From Desulfuromonas sp. (GTDB taxonomy: Bacteria > Desulfobacterota > Desulfuromonadia > Desulfuromonadales > Desulfuromonadaceae), in contig JAGGYC010000143.1 in the NCBI GenBank assembly GCA_021162745.1, positions 1-35,442 on the forward strand: 35,442 nt of DNA, written 5' to 3'. Position 1 is the first letter of the stretch. Each line of letters begins with the position of its first letter. This document shows, in pieces, positions 1-8,024 of this stretch. A program made the translations under genes and the position numbers. Under the pieces are notes generated by a model that had not been told where the DNA came from, did not search any database, and saw nothing but the letters and a program-made list of their open reading frames with translations.

Positions 1-39
1 CTATTATCAAGCTCAAACCGATAACATGTGATGGTGTGT

Positions 40-61
40 GAATTCGTCGGTAAACGAATTC
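40..61. repeat. Short perfect inverted repeat upstream of the protease frame
   Basis: Two 8-base arms (GAATTCGT at 40-47 and ACGAATTC at 54-61) flank a 6-base centre, about 50 bases before the protease start codon. It could be an operator or a leader hairpin. No T-run follows, so it is not a terminator. Its function is unknown. Confidence 0.4.
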
Positions 62-114
62 CGGTAACAACGATAGTAAGATGAGATAATCACTCTGAAC
101 CAGGGAAGGTCTAT

Positions 115-2313
115 ATGAAAAATAAACGATTATTTATCGCTTTGATGTCAGCTCTATTGATCGTATGTGGCTATGCGGGGTTCAGCTTTGGAGAGAATTT
201 CCATGTTAACGACAGCCTGCGGACCTGCCAAGGGCCGGACAGAATACCGGGGGGAATTGTGATCAAATTCAAACCGGGAACCAAGGGTAACGACATTGCC
301 GCCCTGCATGCCCGCCATGATGTGTCCGAGCTGTCCACCAGCCGCTACAGCGGGGTCAAACGCCTGAAGATTTCACCACGCAAGAGCATTGACGAGATAG
401 TTGCCATCTACAGCCGTAACCCCAATGTGGAATACGCCGAACCCAACTTTATTGTCCATGCACAATTGCAGCCGGATGACCCCTATTACCCGTCCTATCA
501 ATAGCATCTGGGTAACATTAAGCACGGCGGCATTGAAATGGAGGAAGCCGGGGATATCACAACCGGTGATACCGATGTGATTGTTGCCGTGGTGGACACC
601 GGCGTCGCCTTCGAGGATTACGACCAATATGTGCCGCGAAACGCGCACAATGGCTATTATGTCAACTACCTGCAGGCTCCCGACCTGGCCCAGACCTCGT
701 TTGTCGCCGGCTATGACTTTATCAACGACGACGCCCACCCTAACGACGATCAGGGCCACGGCACCCATGTCACCGGCACCATCGCCCAGAGCACCAATAA
801 CGGTATAGGTGCCGCCGGCATTGCCTTTGACACCACCATCATGCCGGTAAAGGTGCTGGACAGTAACGGCTCCGGCAGCTATACCGCCATTGCCGAAGGT
901 ATTTATTTTGCCGCCGACAACGGTGCCCAAGTGATCAACATGAGTCTGGGCGGCGGCAGTGAGTCGATCACCTTGGAAAACGCCCTGATTTACGCCTACA
1001 ATGAAGGCGTCACCATTGTTTGTGCTTCGGGTAATGACGGTTTTACCAATGCCATCAGTTATCCGGCAACCTATGATGCCTACTGCATTGCCGTTGGCGC
1101 TACCCGCTACGATGAAGCAGTAAGCTACTATTCAAATCAAGGTGCCTCGCTGGACATCACCGCACCGGGTGGTGACACCGGCATCGACCAAAATGGCGAT
1201 GGCTACGGTGATGGCATCCTGCAACAGACCTTTGGCGACAACCCGACGGATTTTGGCTATTATTTCTATCAGGGTACCAGCATGGCCACCCCCCATGTCA
1301 GTGGCGTTGCCGCATTGCTGTTGGCTCAAGACATCAATCGCACCCCGGATCATATCCGCGAAATCCTGCAAAACACCGCCAAGGATAGCGGCCCAACCGG
1401 TTGGAATACAGGCTATAGCTGGGGTATTGTCGATGCCGCCTCAGCGCTGAGCTACGCCGCCATCCCGAACAGCATACCCGTCGCCGTCATATCCAGCCCA
1501 GCCGACGGCAGCGAGGATATTGCCATCAGTTTCGATGGTTCCAACAGCTACGATGACGATGGTGACGCCCTCACCTACCGCTGGAATTTCGGTGATGGAA
1601 TCATTGGTTCAGGTGTTACCACGACCCACAGCTACACCAGCGGCGACGACTACACGGTGTCGCTGATCGTCAATGACGGCAAAGCTGATTCTGAAGCCAC
1701 CACGACCACCCTCACCATCATTGAAGTCAACGATCCGCCACAGGCCGATGCCGGCATTGATCAAACTGCAATTGTGGGTCAAGTGGTCCATTTCGATGCC
1801 GCAGGCTCATACGCTATTGATGGTGACATTATCAGCTATGAATGGGACTTTGGCGACGGCGCTAGCGGCAGTGGTGAAACAACCGATCACATCTATACCA
1901 CTGGGATCTTTACCGTCACCTTGACCGTCATCGATTCTGGTGGCCTTGATGCCAGCGATGAAAGCATCGTCACAGTCACGGCAACCTCTGAAACAAGTCT
2001 GTTGTCTTCCGATATCGTGCTCGATTTTGCTACACGCAAGGCTGGCAAAAACACCTTTGTCAAAGCCTTGGCAACAGTAACCCTGGTTGATGACGGCGGT
2101 CTGGTGGCGGATGTGATTGTAACGGGAGCGTGGGATGACGGTGGCGAACCGCTGTCGGTGGTAAGCGATGCGAATGGAATGGCGCAGTTCGAATCGATCG
2201 AGATCAAAAACCCAGCCAGCGGCACCTCTTTCACCTTTACCATTCAGGAAACGGTCAAAGCGGGTTACGATACCACGCCTGAGGGTGTAACAAGTGAGAC
2301 AGTGACCTATTGA
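115..2313 (+). pseudogene. Secreted subtilisin-like serine protease (S8) with two PKD domains, interrupted by an in-frame TAG
   Basis: One reading frame encodes a whole S8 protease but carries a TAG at 502-504 (codon 130). Before it lie a signal peptide (about residues 1-26) and an inhibitor-type propeptide (about 46-115). After it the same frame continues with the catalytic domain. The triad is complete: Asp161 in VVDTGV (595-597), His215 in GHGTHVTG (757-759) and Ser389 in GTSMATPH (1279-1281). Two PKD domains follow (about 452-538 and 539-622), each with a WxFGDG core, then a beta-rich C-terminal region. The stop sits between YPSYQ and HLGNI, where related subtilases usually have Trp, so a TGG-to-TAG change fits. 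A few residues on, EEAG replaces the usual EEAW. A good ribosome site (GGAAGG) precedes 115, whereas ATG 538 has no signal peptide and no clear ribosome site. It may be a recent pseudogene, a readthrough gene or a sequencing error. Confidence 0.8.
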
Positions 2314-2361
2314 AGATCATAGTCGCTCTTTCCAATCGCTGAAAATAGTGACAATTTGATT

Positions 2362-2412
2362 AATAGATATGGCCCATACCTTGGCAAAGTTATGGGCCAT
2401 ATTTCTATTTTA
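2362..2412 (+). terminator. Intrinsic terminator after the protease frame
   Basis: A perfect 12-base-pair stem (2367-2378 with 2391-2402) and a 12-base loop are followed by a T-rich tract. Outer bases extend the pairing (AATAG with CTATT). It lies about 50 bases after the protease stop codon. Confidence 0.85.
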
Positions 2413-2567
2413 TTGATGATCTGTCCAATACTGACTTTTAACAAAAGTAGATTTTAGCCTGAGAACTGTGCTTCTGCCCCTTTTGCCATCAAACCGGTTG
2501 TGCTAAACAACCAATACGTGGCTATTTGTATCATGTTAAATAAGACCTGAGACAAGGGACAACCAGA

Positions 2568-3398
2568 ATGAAAACCTCCGCATCACGACAATTACGCAAC
2601 TACCTGCTCGCCTTTTGCGGCGTGATCGGCTTAAGCACCCTGTGCTTCATGGTAACTGAACAGCTGAACTTTAGCGAAGCGCTCTATTTCAGCATCATTA
2701 CCATGTCCAGTGTCGGCTATGGAGACATCCTGCCGCAAACCCCGGCTGGTCGCATCCTTGCTATGGTTTTCATCGTTCTCGGTGCCATCACCTTTCTCGG
2801 TATCATCGCCCAGGCAACAGAGCTGATGCTCAATCGTCGGGAAAATGAAACCAAACGGAAAAAGCTCCATATGCTGATGGGGGTATTTTTTGATGAGATC
2901 GGACGAACGCTGCTGGAGCAACTGGTTCACCACCTGCCGCAACAGGATTATGATCGCCGCCGATTTCACTTCGGCACCAATTGGAACGATCAGATGTTTC
3001 GAGACCTGAAAGGTTATACCGCCACCCTGCCCCTGACTCTGCACCATCCTGAGCAGCTGATGGCGGCAAGCTATACCCTGATTCCTGACAGCAAACCGCT
3101 GCTGATTCGCTTGCTGGAAAACCCTGCAATACTGGAGCACGGTGATTTTTCTGAACTGCTGCTGGCGTTGTTCCACTTTGAGCAGGAGCTGAGTTACCGA
3201 AACAATTTCGACCAACTCCCTCCCGCTGATCTACACCATCTATGCGGCGACGCCCAACGGGTCTATCGTTTATTATTACCCCAGTGGCTTGACTATCTCC
3301 AACATTTGCGACAGGATTATCCATACTTGTATTCACTTCAAGTCCGTGTTAATCCGTTTAAAACAGCACCTTCGGCTATTGTTGACGAGCAACAATAA
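2568..3398 (+). CDS. Two-transmembrane potassium channel (Ion_trans_2 family) with an uncharacterised C-terminal domain
   Basis: This is a 276-residue inner-membrane protein. Residues about 9-30 form TM1, a pore helix leads into the selectivity filter SVGYGD (about residues 47-52), and residues about 60-84 form TM2. This is the minimal KcsA/MthK-type pore, so potassium conduction is likely. After a basic linker (NRRENETKRKKLH) comes a soluble region of about 180 residues rich in Leu, His and aromatic residues. I see no Rossmann GxGxxG signature of an RCK/TrkA_N ligand-gating domain. The start follows a weak AAGGGA ribosome site. The gene sits alone between the protease terminator and the ccdA-like gene 27 bases downstream, with which it may be co-transcribed. 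The channel assignment is secure; gating ligand and role are unknown. Confidence 0.88.
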   Translation: MKTSASRQLRNYLLAFCGVIGLSTLCFMVTEQLNFSEALYFSIITMSSVGYGDILPQTPAGRILAMVFIVLGAITFLGIIAQATELMLNRRENETKRKKLHMLMGVFFDEIGRTLLEQLVHHLPQQDYDRRRFHFGTNWNDQMFRDLKGYTATLPLTLHHPEQLMAASYTLIPDSKPLLIRLLENPAILEHGDFSELLLALFHFEQELSYRNNFDQLPPADLHHLCGDAQRVYRLLLPQWLDYLQHLRQDYPYLYSLQVRVNPFKTAPSAIVDEQQ

Positions 3399-3425
3399 AC
3401 AATTCTTTTCATCACAAAGGATCTT

Positions 3426-4175
3426 ATGTTTAACGAATCTGCCGACATCACCTACTGGATTGCATTCAGCGCTGGTCTGCTGTCATTCTTTTCCCCCTGT
3501 GTTTTGCCGCTGATCCCATCTTTTATCACCTACATTACCGGCATCTCCTTTGGCGATTTGAAACAGGACCACCCCAGTTCAGCGATCCGCTGGAAGGTTG
3601 CCAGCCATTCTCTGGCCTTTGTCCTCGGTTTCAGTACCGTGTTTATTGCCTTGGGAGCGATTGCCGGTTTGGCCTCGTTTTCCGTACGGCAGGTGATGGA
3701 GGAGGGATTGATATGGATACAACGCGGTGGCGGCGTGATGGTGTTCCTGTTTGGTATCCATATGACGGGGATATTTCACTTTGGCGTGCTGTTGGGCGAC
3801 AAACGGGTTAATATTCGCAATAAACCAAGCGGTTATCTGGGTAGTTTTCTGGTTGGAATCGCCTTTGCTGCCGGCTGGACCCCCTGTATCGGTCCGATCC
3901 TCGGCGCGATTCTGGCTCTGGCGGCCGGAACCTCCAGTGATACCTTACATGGCATCGCCCTGCTCAGCGTTTACTCGGCAGGTCTGGGTATTCCATTCAT
4001 GTTGTCAGGATTGCTGTTCCACGGTTTTTTGAATTTTTTCAATCGCTTCAAGAAACATATTCGCATGATGGAGATCTTTACCGGTGTGATGATGATTGTG
4101 GTGGGTATTCTGTTGTTCTTCAATATGTTTAACGAACTATCCAGCTATTTCTATCAGTGGATACCGCTGGACTAA
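3426..4175 (+). CDS. ccdA: CcdA/DsbD-type cytochrome c biogenesis transmembrane protein
   Basis: The 249-residue polytopic membrane protein has about six hydrophobic segments. The two hallmark cysteine/proline motifs are present: FFSPCVLPLIPS near residue 22 and AGWTPCIGPILG near residue 155. In CcdA/DsbD proteins these cysteines relay electrons from cytoplasmic thioredoxin across the membrane to periplasmic thiol proteins, for example those that keep apocytochrome c haem-binding cysteines reduced. Length is typical of stand-alone CcdA (about 220-250). An AAAGGA ribosome site stands 5-6 bases before the ATG. No thioredoxin-like partner or ccs/ccm gene is adjacent, so the downstream substrate cannot be named. 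It ends at a strong bidirectional terminator shared with the convergent flavodiiron gene. Confidence 0.9.
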   Translation: MFNESADITYWIAFSAGLLSFFSPCVLPLIPSFITYITGISFGDLKQDHPSSAIRWKVASHSLAFVLGFSTVFIALGAIAGLASFSVRQVMEEGLIWIQRGGGVMVFLFGIHMTGIFHFGVLLGDKRVNIRNKPSGYLGSFLVGIAFAAGWTPCIGPILGAILALAAGTSSDTLHGIALLSVYSAGLGIPFMLSGLLFHGFLNFFNRFKKHIRMMEIFTGVMMIVVGILLFFNMFNELSSYFYQWIPLD

Positions 4176-4192
4176 ACAGGTCACTAAATAAT

Positions 4193-4236
4193 CAAAAAAA
4201 AAACAGCCCCTGCTGAGATTCAGCAGGGGCTGTTTT
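4193..4236. terminator. Bidirectional intrinsic terminator between convergent genes
   Basis: A perfect 16-base-pair stem (4201-4216 with 4220-4235) closes on a 3-base loop. A runs precede it and T runs follow it, so it can stop transcription from ccdA (plus) and from the flavodiiron gene (minus). Confidence 0.95.
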
Positions 4237-4244
4237 ACGACAAC

Positions 4245-5444
4245 TTATGACGCATGAAGGAGGTCGGCCAGATCATTGGCCAATTGCAAGCAGTGATCAA
4301 TGTCATCCTGGGTTGGGGTGAATTGCCAACGCACCCCTTCTCCGGCCAATTTATAGCGCAAGCCGAGCAAACGACCCTGAATCAACTTCACCGCCTCACC
4401 GCTCCAACCATAGGCACCATAAACCGCCGCCAGCTTATTTTTGACGGTCACCGTCGACAGTAGCGCCAACGCTTTCCACACCGGCGGACCGGCATCACGG
4501 TTGATGGTCGCCACACCGATCATCAGCGCATCGCAGCGTTCGAGCTCATGTTGAAACTGTTGATCATCCAACTCAATGGCCGACAACCGGATTACTGTAC
4601 AACCTCTTGCCTGCAGAGCATGGGTCACCCGGTCGCCCATTTTACGCACCGTGCCATGGGGAGAATGTTCAAGCAATAACACCCGCCGCCCCTGGGTCGG
4701 CTGCGGTTGTTGCGACCACAGCTGATAATCCTGTACGGTCTGTTCAATATCCTGACGACGTACCGGGCCATGGGATGGACAGATCATCTTCACCGGGATA
4801 TCCGCCAGTTTGGCAATGGCTTCGCGGACGTTCTTTTTAAATGGACGAACGATGGTATCAAAATACAATTTGAGATCCGCCTGAACATCGCCATTAATCT
4901 CATCGCAAAAGATCTGCCCCTCTTGTGGACAATAGTGTGCACCAAAGGCATCGCAGGAAAACAGCAGCTGATCTTCCTGCAAATAGGTGAACATGGTATC
5001 CGGCCAGTGAAGATACGGTGCAACAATAAACTGCAGTGTGCGCCCCCCCAGATCGAGGGTCTCTCCATCCTTGATGCTGTGGCTATTAAACGAACGGTTC
5101 ATCTGTTGCTGCAAAAATTTCTCAGCAGCTTTAGTACAGTACACTTCAATCTTCGGATTCATCTCCAGCAGACGGGCAATCGATCCAGAATGATCATGCT
5201 CGGTATGGTTGGAGATGATAATGTCAATGTCATCGACGGCACAGACACTGTTAACCCGCGATAGAAACTCGGTAAAAAAATGTTCCTCGGCGGTATCAAC
5301 CAGAACCGTTTTTCCCCCGCCCTTGACCAGATAGGAATTATAGGTTGTACCGCTCTGGGTCGGATATAATTCGTCAAATACACGCAGTTCATGATCATAT
5401 ACACCAACCCAATAGACACCAGCTGTAAGCTCAATAGTTTTCAT
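4245..5444 (-). CDS. fprA: A-type flavodiiron protein (oxygen/nitric-oxide reductase)
   Basis: The 399-residue protein pairs an N-terminal metallo-beta-lactamase-like di-iron domain (about residues 1-250) with a C-terminal flavodoxin domain (about 255-395). All expected iron ligands are visible: His80, Glu82 and Asp84 in the HxExDH motif, His146, Asp165 and His225. Family members are cytoplasmic enzymes of anaerobes that reduce O2 to water and/or NO to N2O with electrons from rubredoxin or similar carriers. The sequence does not tell which substrate dominates. There is no C-terminal rubredoxin or flavin-reductase fusion and no rubredoxin gene next door, so the donor is encoded elsewhere. The ATG at 5444 has a strong AAGGAGA ribosome site. 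The gene appears monocistronic, with repeat-bearing non-coding DNA upstream. Confidence 0.95.
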   Translation of the reverse strand: MKTIELTAGVYWVGVYDHELRVFDELYPTQSGTTYNSYLVKGGGKTVLVDTAEEHFFTEFLSRVNSVCAVDDIDIIISNHTEHDHSGSIARLLEMNPKIEVYCTKAAEKFLQQQMNRSFNSHSIKDGETLDLGGRTLQFIVAPYLHWPDTMFTYLQEDQLLFSCDAFGAHYCPQEGQIFCDEINGDVQADLKLYFDTIVRPFKKNVREAIAKLADIPVKMICPSHGPVRRQDIEQTVQDYQLWSQQPQPTQGRRVLLLEHSPHGTVRKMGDRVTHALQARGCTVIRLSAIELDDQQFQHELERCDALMIGVATINRDAGPPVWKALALLSTVTVKNKLAAVYGAYGWSGEAVKLIQGRLLGLRYKLAGEGVRWQFTPTQDDIDHCLQLANDLADLLHAS

Positions 5445-5697
5445 CTCTATCTCTCCTTGACCGTACCATCCAGAGGATAGGCATAACCCTGTGATTAATG
5501 TAACGACAACCTGCCGCCAGCGGCACCATGTGACATATCGACAGGGGTAATTTCAGCCAACGATACCATAGACAACTAGTTTAGTCACCTATTACGACGC
5601 AAGATTATCCATTATTCACCATCAACGGATAGCTGTTCACCAAAAATTGCATATGCAGACACTGCAAAATCATGATTAGATGAACAGACAAACAATG
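5445..5697. other. Gene-free region upstream of the flavodiiron gene
   Basis: These 253 bases should hold the fprA promoter. I see only weak sigma-70-like matches and no convincing NsrR, NorR or HcpR/FNR palindrome. No coding frame is supported. Confidence 0.5.
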
Positions 5698-6034
5698 GTG
5701 TCACACCAACAGGGTTCTGCATAACGGTGCCACGGGAAAAGTAGAGAACGATAAACGAACAAGCTACTCAATGCCGTAGCTAAGAAAAAGAGAAAACTCA
5801 GTCGGTCGAGAGATCCGACTTGCCACCAAGGTGAAGCATAACGGAAAACGACTCATCGTAAGTGGGTCTGCGCCCCCCGGAGGGCAGATTTTTAAAGCCA
5901 TTTCTTTGCTCACTTTCTTTGGGGCTTTGCAAAGAAAGTGTGTCGGCTGCGGGACGAAACCCGCGAACTTGATCTTGCTTTTAAGGATTTTCGGATTAGC
6001 AGTTGTCGGGTTACGCTTCGCTAACCCGACCTAC
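5698..6034 (+). repeat. Interspersed ~335-bp repeat, copy 1
   Basis: This stretch matches the reverse complement of 23740-24074 along its whole length, by eye about 85% identical. Two blocks are identical or nearly so (about 5830-5867 and 5896-5959). The second block contains a perfect 11-base-pair hairpin with an 8-base loop at 5911-5940. The end nearest 6034 carries a short palindrome with 9-base arms (GTCGGGTTA and TAACCCGAC). I recall similar elements scattered in proteobacterial genomes, often mis-called as small proteins. A 99-codon frame runs through it (5831-6130) but is not supported as a gene. No transposase is present. Confidence 0.9.
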
Positions 6035-6195
6035 AAAACCTACACCGAGGAACCCGAAAAAACTCGCTACGCTCAAACAATTTTCGGGCAACCATCCTCG
6101 TTGGCGCTCATTACGTTCGGCGACGACTAACGGGGAGACACTACCAGACAATTTAAGTTGGACAGAGTACTAGCCCTTATCTCCCACAAAGATCG
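6035..6195. other. Non-coding stretch beyond repeat copy 1
   Basis: This stretch contains an imperfect inverted repeat (CCCGAAAA near 6053 and TTTTCGGG near 6081) and no supported gene. It has no counterpart next to the other repeat copy. Confidence 0.4.
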
Positions 6196-6579
6196 TCAGC
6201 AACCACAACCACAATTGTGGCAAAAACACTCGCCACCGACCGGGGAGATACTTTCAGGCGAAAAAGCCACCCGCCGCACCCCCCGCTTGATATCCTCCAG
6301 CAGGTTGGCGTTTGGACTGGGTCCAATAAATTGCCCCAGGCACAGGCTGGTAAATCCGTCCTGTGGCGAACGGATACGGATACTGTTGAGCAGATCGCCA
6401 TAGCCGTTCACTCGCAGGGTAATATTCGGTTCATGACAAAAGTCGAAGAGAACACCACAGCCTGAAAGTTCCTGATTCAACGCATCGAAAAAGGGATGAA
6501 TCGCCGTTTCATCAAACGGATAGTCCCATTCTCCGGCAAATTCACGGGCATAAAACACCACGGTAATTGTCTTTACCAT
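6196..6579 (-). CDS. Small protein with a C-terminal cysteine cluster, function unknown
   Basis: I do not recognise this 127-residue protein. The start at 6579 (MVKTITVVFYAREF) overlaps the stop of the upstream YciO-type gene by one base (TGATG), which argues for translational coupling and for this start over an upstream in-frame ATG. The body looks like a mixed alpha/beta cytoplasmic domain. The tail ends in CFCHNCGCGC, five cysteines and a histidine within ten residues, which could bind a metal ion or cluster. It is the last gene of a run that begins with dut, and no terminator is evident after it. The existence of the gene is fairly secure; its role is not. Confidence 0.7.
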   Translation of the reverse strand: MVKTITVVFYAREFAGEWDYPFDETAIHPFFDALNQELSGCGVLFDFCHEPNITLRVNGYGDLLNSIRIRSPQDGFTSLCLGQFIGPSPNANLLEDIKRGVRRVAFSPESISPVGGECFCHNCGCGC

Positions 6580-7193
6580 CAAAGTTGATGAATCCAATCC
6601 GTCGGCCCACACCCCTGACGTAACACTTCAATCTGATCATTACGCAGGCTGATCACCGTTGAAGGCTCACCATACACCAGGCCACCATCGACAACCATAT
6701 CGAGGATGTTACCCCAATCATCATGGATCAGGCTCGGGTCCTGATAGGTTTCATCGCCGGTAACATTGGCACTGGTGGTCACCAGCGGTTGGCCGAGGAC
6801 TCGTACAATCTCCAGGGCGATGGGATTGTCGGGCATACGCACCCCCACCGTCCGCTGTTTTGTCGTCAACAGATCGGGAACGACGCGAGAGGCATCGAGA
6901 ACAAAGGTATAAGGGCCAGGTAAGTGACGCTTCATGATCTTGAATGCCATATTGCTCACCTGAGCATACTTTGAGATCTCCGAAAGATCCGAGCAGATAA
7001 AAGAAAAAGGTTTTTTGGGATCACGCTGTTTAAGCTGATAGATCTTTTTAATCGCTTTTTTATTGAAAATATCACAACCAAAGCCATAGATCGTATCAGT
7101 CGGATAAGCGATCACCCCACCCTTTCGCAAGCAATCCACCACCTGCTGAATATAGCGCGGTTGCGGATTCTGATCATTAATAGATATCATCAT
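6579..7193 (-). CDS. yciO: YrdC/Sua5-fold protein of the YciO type
   Basis: The 204-residue protein has the YrdC fold, the domain that makes L-threonylcarbamoyladenylate for the t6A modification of tRNA in TsaC/Sua5. Motifs seen are GGVIAYPTDTIYGFGCD, KQRDPKKPFSFICSDLSE, PGPYTFVLDAS and TTSANVTG. Overall length and the KPFSFICSDLSELS-like block fit the YciO branch better than TsaC. YciO itself is thought to be much less active in t6A synthesis, while the SAN motif seen here is TsaC-like, so true TsaC function remains possible. The start ATG overlaps the stop of the DUF493 gene (ATGA), and the downstream gene overlaps by one base, giving a tightly coupled set. A second ATG immediately follows the first, so the start could be at 7190. 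Confidence 0.85.
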   Translation of the reverse strand: MMISINDQNPQPRYIQQVVDCLRKGGVIAYPTDTIYGFGCDIFNKKAIKKIYQLKQRDPKKPFSFICSDLSEISKYAQVSNMAFKIMKRHLPGPYTFVLDASRVVPDLLTTKQRTVGVRMPDNPIALEIVRVLGQPLVTTSANVTGDETYQDPSLIHDDWGNILDMVVDGGLVYGEPSTVISLRNDQIEVLRQGCGPTDWIHQL

Positions 7194-7474
7194 AACAGAT
7201 ACCGGAGACCTTCAAGGCATTGCAGGGCTTTATAAATGGCCTGCCGCTGCTGCTCATTATGCAGATAGGTGGTCACCGACACACACAGATACGTCCCTTT
7301 GCTGCTGGGACGATGCTTCATGGCATCGCGCGATACCGGCAGCACCTCATTGACCGCGCGGTGAACACAGCCGACAAAATCATGCTCTGGATCACACGGA
7401 CCAAAGGCTTTAAACAGGTAATCGCAGGGATACTCCTGCAGTGTTTCTTCGTTATTGCTTTCCAGTACCTTCAT
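7190..7474 (-). CDS. DUF493/YbeD-family protein
   Basis: This 94-residue protein fits the small DUF493 (UPF0250, YbeD-like) family. The conserved [13 protein letters not shown] block is present at about residues 56-69, in a ferredoxin-like beta-alpha-beta fold that resembles the regulatory ACT-like domains. It also has an N-terminal FKAFG stretch typical of the family. The biochemical role is not established. Its ATG overlaps the dut stop by four bases (ATGA) and its stop overlaps the start of the next gene, so it is co-translated with both. Confidence 0.8.
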   Translation of the reverse strand: MKVLESNNEETLQEYPCDYLFKAFGPCDPEHDFVGCVHRAVNEVLPVSRDAMKHRPSSKGTYLCVSVTTYLHNEQQRQAIYKALQCLEGLRYLL

Positions 7475-7941
7475 GATTCTCCATCTCTGCCAGTATGTCT
7501 GCCAGTGTGGCCAAAACCACCCGCACTACGGGTCGTGTCGTCGAGCACATCCACTTCGCACAGCTGAGCTTGAACAACAGGGGCGATAATCAACTGGGCG
7601 ATTCGCTCACCACACTTGATTTCGACCGTCTGCTGACCATGGTTGATAACGATAATCTTCACTTCACCGCGATAGTCGGCATCGATCGTACCCGGTGAGT
7701 TGACCAGGGTAATGCCATCACGCAGTGCCAGGCCGGAACGGGGGCGAATCTGTCCTTCAAAACCGTCGGGTAACGCCAGAGCCAACCCGGTGGGCACCAG
7801 GGTACGTTGCCCAGGCTCCAGATGAACACTCTCATCGAGAACAGCACATAAATCCAATCCAGCCGCCTGAGCCGACATGTAACGGGGAACCTGAGCCAAA
7901 GGGTGCAGCTTCTTAATCTGCACAGAAACAGAAGATAACAT
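7471..7941 (-). CDS. dut: Deoxyuridine 5'-triphosphate nucleotidohydrolase (dUTPase)
   Basis: The 156-residue protein is of the trimeric dUTPase family, which converts dUTP to dUMP and pyrophosphate and so keeps uracil out of DNA while feeding dTMP synthesis. Conserved motifs appear in order: [11 protein letters not shown] (motif 1), [11 protein letters not shown] (motif 2), [16 protein letters not shown] (motif 3, with the catalytic Asp in DADY), [10 protein letters not shown] (motif 4) and [11 protein letters not shown] (motif 5, the C-terminal arm that closes over the substrate). Length is typical (about 150). It heads the dut-DUF493-yciO-hypothetical run, separated from the M16 peptidase stop by 83 bases. 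Confidence 0.97.
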   Translation of the reverse strand: MLSSVSVQIKKLHPLAQVPRYMSAQAAGLDLCAVLDESVHLEPGQRTLVPTGLALALPDGFEGQIRPRSGLALRDGITLVNSPGTIDADYRGEVKIIVINHGQQTVEIKCGERIAQLIIAPVVQAQLCEVDVLDDTTRSAGGFGHTGRHTGRDGES

Positions 7942-8024
7942 AAACGTTTTGCCAAACCTTTCAAACGACGGTACGTTTCACTTTAGATCTGTTATCAGCA
8001 AACACAGTCTGTGATTTGTAACAA

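Noticed and set aside
502-504. TAG read as pyrrolysine or another recoded amino acid
   Set aside because: Amber ends several genes here as an ordinary stop, the protein is not a methylamine methyltransferase, and the position fits a Trp-to-stop change.
5445-5697. NsrR/HcpR/FNR-type operator upstream of the flavodiiron gene
   Set aside because: Only partial palindromes (for example near 5491-5504) were found; none is close enough to a known consensus to support a call.
5831-6130. 99-codon open frame through repeat copy 1
   Set aside because: It lies in the interspersed repeat, and the inverted copy does not keep the frame. Its translation resembles commonly mis-called repeat-derived proteins.
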